DNA of 9,120 bases from Bacteroidales bacterium. GTDB taxonomy: Bacteria > Bacteroidota > Bacteroidia > Bacteroidales > F082. The stretch's first letter is position 1; each line of letters begins with the position of its first letter. This document shows positions 5,353 to 9,120 of the stretch, one piece after another. A program made the position numbers and the translations under genes. The stretch is from positions 1 through 9,120 of the forward strand of contig JAEEII010000243.1 of NCBI GenBank assembly GCA_016281295.1. Direction: 5' to 3'. The notes beneath the pieces are model-generated. The model did no database searches. It saw nothing but the letters and a program-made list of their open reading frames with translations, and was not told the origin of the DNA.

Positions 5353-5980
5353 AAATATCATTTTCGACTACGGTGGTGTCCTCCTCGACTGGAACCCGCA
5401 TTATCTATATGACCTCTATTTTGGCGACAAGGAGAAAGCCGAATGGTTTCTGACTCATATCTGCACGTATGAATGGAACGCCCAGCATGACAATGGGAAG
5501 CCTGTCGCTGAAGGGACAGCGGAGTTGATTACCCAACATCCCGAATGGGAGAAGGAAATCCGTATGTATTACGACGAATTCATGAAAATGATGGGCGGAC
5601 AAATCCCAGGCATGGAGGAGCTCGTGAAACGGCTGAAAGGGGAGGGGTACCGCATCTTCGGACTCTCCAATTGGTCGGTGGAGACCTTCGCTCTGGTTCG
5701 CCCTGTATATCCCGTGCTCGACTTGATGGAGGACATGGTGATCTCAGGCAAGGAAAAGGTAATGAAACCCGACCACCGGATCTTTGAACTGGCACTGAAG
5801 CGTTTCGGCATCAATGCCGACGAGACTGTTTTTGTCGATGACAACCCTGCCAATGTGCAGGCTGCCTGTGAAATGGGTATTAAAGGAATCTTATTCACTA
5901 AAAATATTATAAAAAATGAAAAAACTATTCTTCGCTCTGATGGCAGCCTTGTTCTTCCTGAGTGGCTGCAACAAAACTAA
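5345..5980 (+). CDS. HAD-superfamily hydrolase (HAD-IA, YihX-like phosphatase)
   Basis: A 211-residue cytosolic protein with all four HAD motifs: motif I FDYGGVLLDW (nucleophile D8), motif II GLSNWS (S108), motif III K141 in VMKPDHRIF, and motif IV VFVDDNPANV (D165, D166). The FDxGGVL form, with Gly in place of the usual second Asp, and the alpha-helical cap between motifs I and II place it in the subfamily that includes YihX (sugar-1-phosphate phosphatase) and epoxide-hydrolase N-terminal domains. The exact substrate cannot be told. Its ATG lies inside the end of the channel gene (8-base overlap). The normal end of the family is close to GIKGILF at 178-184; the last 27 or so residues here continue 65 bases into the next gene in another frame. 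This looks like a run-on after loss of an earlier stop. Confidence 0.88.
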   Translation: MIKNIIFDYGGVLLDWNPHYLYDLYFGDKEKAEWFLTHICTYEWNAQHDNGKPVAEGTAELITQHPEWEKEIRMYYDEFMKMMGGQIPGMEELVKRLKGEGYRIFGLSNWSVETFALVRPVYPVLDLMEDMVISGKEKVMKPDHRIFELALKRFGINADETVFVDDNPANVQAACEMGIKGILFTKNIIKNEKTILRSDGSLVLPEWLQQN

Positions 5981-7007
5981 GCAATTCACGGTCACGTTAA
6001 ACTTGGATAATGCGGACCAAAAGACTGTCTATCTCTTCAAGGATGTTGAAGGCAAGGAAGTGTGCATCGACACCGCCGTCTTCGCAGGACAACAAGCAGT
6101 GCTAAAAGCCGATTTTGCTGATCCTCAGACCTATTACGTTATCAAATTCGATCCAGCTGAAAGATGTGAGTCGTTCCCGTTCTTCACCGAAAACCAAAAC
6201 ACCATCATCTCGGGCGACAAGGAAGCATTCCAGAACTGGGTGGTGAAAGGCTGTCCTACCATGGATGCCTACAATGCCTACCGTCAGGAACTTCAGCCCA
6301 TGGAAGATGTCCTGATGGCTACTTTCGAGGAAATCCAGACTACATATATGGCTGGCGACACGGTGAAGTCGGCTGAACTGCAGATGCAGCTTGAGGCAGG
6401 CATGAAAGACTATGAAAATTATCGTTTGGACTACATCAAGAGACACTCCGACAGCTATATGGCCCATTTCATGTTGCTCCGGGATGTGGAGAATTTTGAA
6501 TACGATCAGGTGAAGGAAGTGGCCAAAGGCTTTACCACCGAGTCGGTGTATAGTAAACGGCTAAACGATTACATTGAAACACATGCCAAAGTGGAGGTCG
6601 GCGCCAAGTTCATGGACTTCACCTTGAAGACCGCTGAAGGCGAGGATGTCAACCTCGAGAAGGTCATCAATAGCAATCGTGTGGTGTTGGTCGATTTCTG
6701 GGCATCGTGGTGCGGTCCTTGCCGTGCAGAGAACCCCTTCGTGAAGGCTGCATACGAGAAATATCACGCCAACGGCTTTGAAATCATTGGTGTCAGCGTT
6801 GACCAAGATGAGGCTGCCTGGCTCAAAGCCGTGGCTGAAGACGGCATGACTTGGATTCAGGTGCGTGACGTTGACAACAGCGCCTCTGCCGACTACTTGA
6901 TTCAGTACATCCCCTCCAACTTCCTCTACGACAGCAACGGTGTGATGATTGCCAAAGGACTTCGCGGAGAGGAACTTGAGGCGAAACTCGCTGAGGTGTT
7001 GAAATAA
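5916..7007 (+). CDS. Thioredoxin-fold lipoprotein (DUF4369 plus TlpA-like domain)
   Basis: A 363-residue exported protein. MKKLFFALMAALFF followed by lipobox L-S-G-C (C18) indicates lipidation and periplasmic membrane anchoring. Residues about 22-120 resemble DUF4369, which is usually found ahead of Bacteroidetes TlpA-like domains. A helical linker (about 120-225) precedes a C-terminal AhpC-TSA/Redoxin domain. This carries the active site W265-C266-G267-P268-C269 within DFWASWCGPCRAENPF and the cis-proline region YIPSNFL (P333). The expected role is thiol-disulfide reduction or oxidation of periplasmic proteins; substrates are unknown. The start ATG is set by the signal peptide and lies inside the HAD gene (65-base, out-of-frame overlap), so it is translated from the same mRNA. 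It is the last gene of the operon. The convergent PBECR-type gene and a small-RNA promoter follow. Confidence 0.92.
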   Translation: MKKLFFALMAALFFLSGCNKTKQFTVTLNLDNADQKTVYLFKDVEGKEVCIDTAVFAGQQAVLKADFADPQTYYVIKFDPAERCESFPFFTENQNTIISGDKEAFQNWVVKGCPTMDAYNAYRQELQPMEDVLMATFEEIQTTYMAGDTVKSAELQMQLEAGMKDYENYRLDYIKRHSDSYMAHFMLLRDVENFEYDQVKEVAKGFTTESVYSKRLNDYIETHAKVEVGAKFMDFTLKTAEGEDVNLEKVINSNRVVLVDFWASWCGPCRAENPFVKAAYEKYHANGFEIIGVSVDQDEAAWLKAVAEDGMTWIQVRDVDNSASADYLIQYIPSNFLYDSNGVMIAKGLRGEELEAKLAEVLK

Positions 7008-7024
7008 TATTTTTTACAAAAATG

Positions 7025-7054
7025 TTGCGAAGAAAGAAATTTGTTGTATCTTTG
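7025..7054 (+). promoter_or_regulatory. Bacteroidetes promoter for a small RNA
   Basis: TTG (7025-7027), spacer 19, then TATCTTTG (7047-7054). This is a full match to the Bacteroidetes consensus. It lies just after the lipoprotein stop and faces no annotated gene: the only thing before the terminator at 7152-7180 is about 120 bases without a convincing ORF. Confidence 0.82.
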
Positions 7055-7060
7055 CAATCA

Positions 7061-7180
7061 GTTGGTCGCGGACAACGGAATGAAAAACAAATGGATTATC
7101 AAGACGTGAGGGACGGACCTGCTGGTACGACACCCCCCGCGATAACAAGTTAAAGCCTTCCTTTATTGGGAGGCTTTTTT
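7061..7180 (+). ncRNA. Probable small non-coding RNA, unclassified
   Basis: A consensus promoter ends at 7054 and a strong terminator lies at 7152-7180, which defines a transcript of about 120 nt. The ends can pair: TCGCGG (7066-7071) with CCGCGA (7137-7142), continued by G7065-T7143 and TTG (7062-7064) with CAA (7146-7148). This closes most of the RNA into one domain. Inside it lie an A-rich strand (about 7081-7102), a G-rich stretch near 7108-7118, an ACC-tgct-GGT mini-hairpin and a C-run (7133-7138). A small peptide from the ATG at 7080 would be short and in the closed domain, and I do not favour it. It does not match the parts of 6S, tmRNA, SRP RNA or RNase P RNA that I can recall. The last bases are antisense to the 3' end of the PBECR-type gene. 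Confidence 0.6.
7152..7180. terminator. Terminator shared by the small RNA and the convergent PBECR-type gene
   Basis: AAAGCCTTCC (7152-7161) pairs with GGGAGGCTTT (7168-7177) around a 6-base loop, and T's run to 7180. It is strong on the plus strand. On the minus strand the same hairpin encodes the last residues and stop of the PBECR-type gene and is followed by only three T's. Confidence 0.8.
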
Positions 7181-7630
7181 GATAGGCCTCTTGTAAAGGG
7201 ACACAAACGCAAGACTTTTGTTTCGACCAATTCGGATTTCCTCAACATATACGTATTGGTTCCCAATGGTTTTGCGATAGAGAATGGTTTTCAACCCATG
7301 TTTCTTAGTCCTGTGGTTTGATATCTCAATCGAATCGCGATGTTTGATGATGTAGGGTATTAACAAATAGTCTTCGATTGATAACGGGGAACGGTCGGCG
7401 CTTTCTTCGCCATGTCGCGATTCAGAATGCCTAGTACCTGATGTTTCTATAACATGTTTGTAACCCGTTAGGTCTATTCCTATTTCTTTTGCTTTAGTTG
7501 ATAGTTCTTCGTCTATTTCATTGTCGATAATGGCGAAATGGTAGTCGCAGTCTTGATGGATGAGTTCTACTAATTCCAAGAATGGAATCTTTGTTCTGTT
7601 GTCTTAGTCGAAGGGTTTCTTTGAGTTCAT
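7163..7630 (-). pseudogene. PBECR-type (BECR-fold) nuclease domain protein, interrupted by one early stop
   Basis: From ATG 7630 the frame reads MNSKKPFD, a TAA (7606-7604), then DNRTKIPFLELVELIHQDC onward without further stops to TAA 7163-7165, 154 sense codons in all. The central block TSGTRHSESRHGEE, then P-L-S-I-E-D-Y-L-L-I-P-Y-I-I and a final Y-V-Y-V-E-E-I-R strand, matches the PBECR class (phage Barnase-EndoU-ColicinE5/D-RelE-like nucleases), RNases usually found in polyvalent phage or toxin proteins. The paired RH (...TRHSESRHG) is the likely catalytic His/Arg set. There is no Met after the stop, so rescue would need a TTG (7579) or read-through. The domain itself is undamaged, so the break is recent or is bypassed. 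The TAA is one C-to-T change from CAA (Gln). A -7 element lies about 25 bases upstream. A toxin-like function is inferred. Confidence 0.65.
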
Positions 7631-7654
7631 GGTGGTTGTTTCTGATTTAGCTTG

Positions 7655-7662
7655 CAAAGATA
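7655..7662 (-). promoter_or_regulatory. Candidate -7 element for the PBECR-type gene
   Basis: The minus strand reads TATCTTTG, a full TAnnTTTG match, about 25 bases before ATG 7630. There is no TTG at the 19-base spacing. It supports 7630 as the original start, ahead of the in-frame stop. Confidence 0.55.
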
Positions 7663-7746
7663 ATGTTATTTCTTTAAAGATATTATAATTATTAATATAA
7701 TACTAATTAATTGAATTAACAACTTGGGAAGCATTTCAAAAAACTG

Positions 7747-7776
7747 TTGAAGATTTAGGGAAAAATTGTAACTTTG
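7747..7776 (+). promoter_or_regulatory. Bacteroidetes promoter ahead of the broken small gene
   Basis: TTG (7747-7749), 19-base spacer, TAACTTTG (7769-7776). Transcription should start near 7783, 22 bases before ATG 7805. With the PBECR-type gene it forms a divergent pair. Confidence 0.75.
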
Positions 7777-7804
7777 AAGCCTGTTTAACAAGAAATAATC
7801 GCCA

Positions 7805-8002
7805 ATGAAGAAATAGACAATCGAATAAGCATATAATCGTATACATGACACGATCTCCGACAAAAACCTCAACACAAAGGATGTCATTGACGAAACGGCT
7901 TGCCAATGGGTTATCAACTACCATATTGTAAAAGTATTGAAATATCGCAAAAACACTGTTGACTGGGATAAGGTTTTTGCCCAGGAAGAAGGAGGAGAAT
8001 AG
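7805..8002 (+). pseudogene. Small unidentified gene with two in-frame stops
   Basis: From ATG 7805 the frame reads MKK, TAG (7814), TIE, TAA (7826), then AYNRIHDTISDKNLNTKDVI and on through ETACQWVINYHIVKVLKYRK to VFAQEEGGE and TAG 8000-8002: 65 codons plus stop. Composition and amphipathic pattern after the second stop look like real protein, and a full-consensus promoter sits at the right distance. I therefore read it as a recently broken gene rather than a chance frame. Both internal stops are one C-to-T change from Gln codons (CAG, CAA). No ATG or GTG restarts the frame downstream. I do not recognise the family. It is small, hydrophilic and without signal peptide. Being divergent from the PBECR-type gene it could be a partner or antitoxin remnant, but that is a guess. 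Confidence 0.5.
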
Positions 8003-8398
8003 CAATCCTTAAGGTAAGAGCCACTGGTATGCATACGCAGTTTTTATTACTCTTTCGGAAAGTTGCCTCAAGCCGCGATTCGTAAAACGTATGTTTGAAG
8101 AGAATCGATGTTTTTATCAAAAATCTGATTAAAAATATGAGATTTTTGAAGATTTGCTTGCACCTTTTCTTAAGGAAAGAATGACGCACTATACACCTGG
8201 CATTTTCATATTTGCTTAATCATCAAGGTTAATTTCACGATTGACAGGACGGCCATCGTTACGATGTTCAAACGACCGTAATATAAAAAGAAAATTTTCA
8301 TAATTATGGATAATATTAAACCAAATCACATTGATTCTGTTTTTTAAAAACAACCATGACATGATAATAATGGAAAAAATGAGTTTGACATGGAAATT
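8003..8398. other. Gene-poor AT-rich stretch
   Basis: No convincing gene on either strand. Visible are a 10-bp inverted repeat (8117-8126 with 8140-8149), a near-palindrome around CTTAAG at about 8164-8179, and a short protein-like run on the minus strand (8278-8219, ending REINLDD and TAA) that may be a gene remnant. The DNA looks like decayed accessory sequence between the broken small gene and the Fic gene. Confidence 0.4.
8117..8149. repeat. Inverted repeat, 10-bp arms
   Basis: TCAAAAATCT (8117-8126) is the reverse complement of AGATTTTTGA (8140-8149), with a 13-base AT-rich loop. It is a possible weak hairpin. No T-run follows, so a terminator is not claimed. Confidence 0.4.
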
Positions 8399-8476
8399 TG
8401 TAAAATATCGCATTCTAAATTTTCAATTTTTGTAAAATATCGCAGTCTGAAAGCGATTTTTATGTAAAATATCGCA
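8399..8476 (+). repeat. Three perfect 14-bp direct repeats at exactly 32-bp spacing upstream of fic
   Basis: TGTAAAATATCGCA occurs at 8399-8412, 8431-8444 and 8463-8476, identical each time and with a period of 32 bp (about three helical turns). The 18-base intervals differ in sequence. The cluster ends about 45 bases before the -33 element of the Fic gene, which suits a cooperative regulator-binding site or iteron-like array. The repeat is too short and the count too low for a CRISPR array. Confidence 0.75.
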
Positions 8477-8521
8477 TTTTGCAAGTCACCCACATCTTGA
8501 AAACACCGAAGAAAAAATCGC

Positions 8522-8550
8522 TTTGAATAAAAAGAAAAATTGTATTTTTG
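8522..8550 (+). promoter_or_regulatory. Candidate promoter for the Fic gene
   Basis: TTTG (8522-8525) and TATTTTTG (8543-8550) match the Bacteroidetes elements, with a spacer of 17, shorter than the 19 seen at the three best promoters here. The start would be near 8557, giving a leader of about 55 bases. Confidence 0.6.
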
Positions 8551-8556
8551 CACCGA

Positions 8557-8579
8557 AAAGGTGGTAAGTTACCACTTTT
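8557..8579. repeat. Palindrome in the Fic leader (operator or RNA hairpin)
   Basis: GTGGTAA (8561-8567) and TTACCAC (8569-8575) are perfect arms around G8568. Pairing extends to 8557-8579 with one G-T. It sits at the expected transcription start, so a repressor bound here would block transcription. As RNA it would be a 5' hairpin followed by a T-rich stretch. Confidence 0.6.
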
Positions 8580-8611
8580 ATAAGGGTTTTTTGAATTAAA
8601 TTGATCGAAAT

Positions 8612-9120
8612 ATGCCAAAAGAAAAACTGAGCAGCCTGTTTGAACACTGGATGTCTCTTCAACCTCTTACCGAAACACAACAGAGTAGCTTTAGCCGACG
8701 TTTTACTATTGAGTACAACTACAACAGTAATCACATTGAAGGTAACACACTAACATACGGGCAAACTGAATTACTGTTGATGTTCGGCGCCGTAAGCGGT
8801 GAAGGACATCTTCAAGATTTCACGGAGATGAAGGCTAGTCAGGTGGGCTTGGAAATGATGAGTCAGGAAGTGAAGGAGAGTCACACGCCCTTGACACAAC
8901 ACTTTATCAGAACACTCCATAAAACATTACTCCGAGAGGACTACACCGTCTTTCGTAACCTTCCAGGTGGACAACAAAACAGTTATGTGATTCACGCAGG
9001 GCAATATAAGACGCGGCCAAATAGTGTGATTACTCGCTATGGCGATCGATTCGAATATGCATCGCCAGAGGAAACCCCGGCGTTGATGACAGACCTCGTC
9101 AATTGGTATAACGATGCCGA
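8612..9120 (+). CDS. Fic-family protein, N-terminal part (runs off window)
   Basis: The first 169 residues of a Fic/DOC-superfamily protein, beginning MPKEKLSSLFEHWMSLQPLT. Residues 36-50 hold Y-N-S-N-H-I-E-G-N-T-L-T-Y-G. This is the (S/T)xxxE(G/N) inhibitory helix of class II Fic enzymes, with S39 and E43; E43 would block ATP gamma-phosphate placement and keep the enzyme off until relieved. The region about 95-169 (R-T-L-H-K-T-L-L, then G-Q-Y-K-T-R-P-N-S-V) is the start of the Fic core. The catalytic HPFxxGN motif would lie beyond the window end, so activity cannot be judged. Fic proteins usually transfer AMP from ATP to Ser, Thr or Tyr of target proteins in the cytosol. The start is the first ATG after the promoter. 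The upstream 32-bp-spaced repeats and leader palindrome suggest tight regulation. Confidence 0.88.
   Translation, partial: MPKEKLSSLFEHWMSLQPLTETQQSSFSRRFTIEYNYNSNHIEGNTLTYGQTELLLMFGAVSGEGHLQDFTEMKASQVGLEMMSQEVKESHTPLTQHFIRTLHKTLLREDYTVFRNLPGGQQNSYVIHAGQYKTRPNSVITRYGDRFEYASPEETPALMTDLVNWYNDA

Noticed and set aside
7914..8189. Minus-strand ORFs opposite the broken small gene
   Set aside because: Hydrophobic, unpatterned translations without promoter or family resemblance; the plus strand has the better reading and a consensus promoter.
8216..8413. Minus-strand ORF ending in RSFEHRNDGRPVNREINLDD
   Set aside because: The last 20 codons look protein-like, but the rest is AT-rich low-complexity translation and crosses the phased repeats. 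At most a remnant; no family recognised.
8399..8476. CRISPR array
   Set aside because: Repeats are 14 bp, intervals 18 bp, there are only three copies, and no cas genes are visible.

Overview
The window looks like a Bacteroidetes (Bacteroidales-type) chromosome. Three promoters have exactly the Bacteroidetes form TTG-N19-TAnnTTTG (4537-4566, 7025-7054, 7747-7776). One gene encodes a secreted protein with a type IX secretion C-terminal sorting domain, another a Bacteroidetes-style DUF4369/TlpA lipoprotein, and there is little sign of Shine-Dalgarno use.

Layout. The 5' end of valS (valyl-tRNA synthetase) runs off the left edge on the minus strand. Divergent from it is a tight pair of small genes, DUF4160 (326-583) and DUF2442 (589-828), of toxin-antitoxin-like architecture. 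Positions 894-1071 can fold into an elaborate RNA: nested hairpins, a possible loop-loop kiss, a 24-bp bulged hairpin with a T6 tail, and a competing 12-bp palindrome. It ends directly at the ATG of a small HTH protein (1072-1317).

The most unusual part is 1441-3042. Read with the standard code it is a 1.6-kb gap full of stops. Read with UGA as glycine (translation table 25, known from Absconditabacteria/SR1 and Gracilibacteria) it holds the 3' end of one gene (to 1884) and a complete 370-codon gene (1930-3042). The complete gene has a signal peptide, 24 in-frame UGA codons, no in-frame UAA or UAG, and a terminal UAA. TGG occurs separately as Trp and the UGA positions suit Gly. The standard-code genes on both sides have no in-frame UGA. 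This is either foreign DNA that the host cannot read with its own code, or an assembly chimera.

To the right come a T9SS cargo protein (3141-4415), a small repeat and terminator, then an apparent operon: a voltage-gated potassium channel (4582-5352), a HAD-family phosphatase (5345-5980) and a thioredoxin-fold lipoprotein (5916-7007). All three overlap.

From 7010 onward is accessory DNA: a probable small RNA (about 7061-7180) ending in a terminator shared with a convergent PBECR-type nuclease gene broken by one stop; a divergently oriented small gene broken by two stops but with an intact promoter; a gene-poor AT-rich stretch with three 14-bp repeats spaced exactly 32 bp; and the start of a class II Fic-family AMP-transferase-like gene (8612 to the window end).
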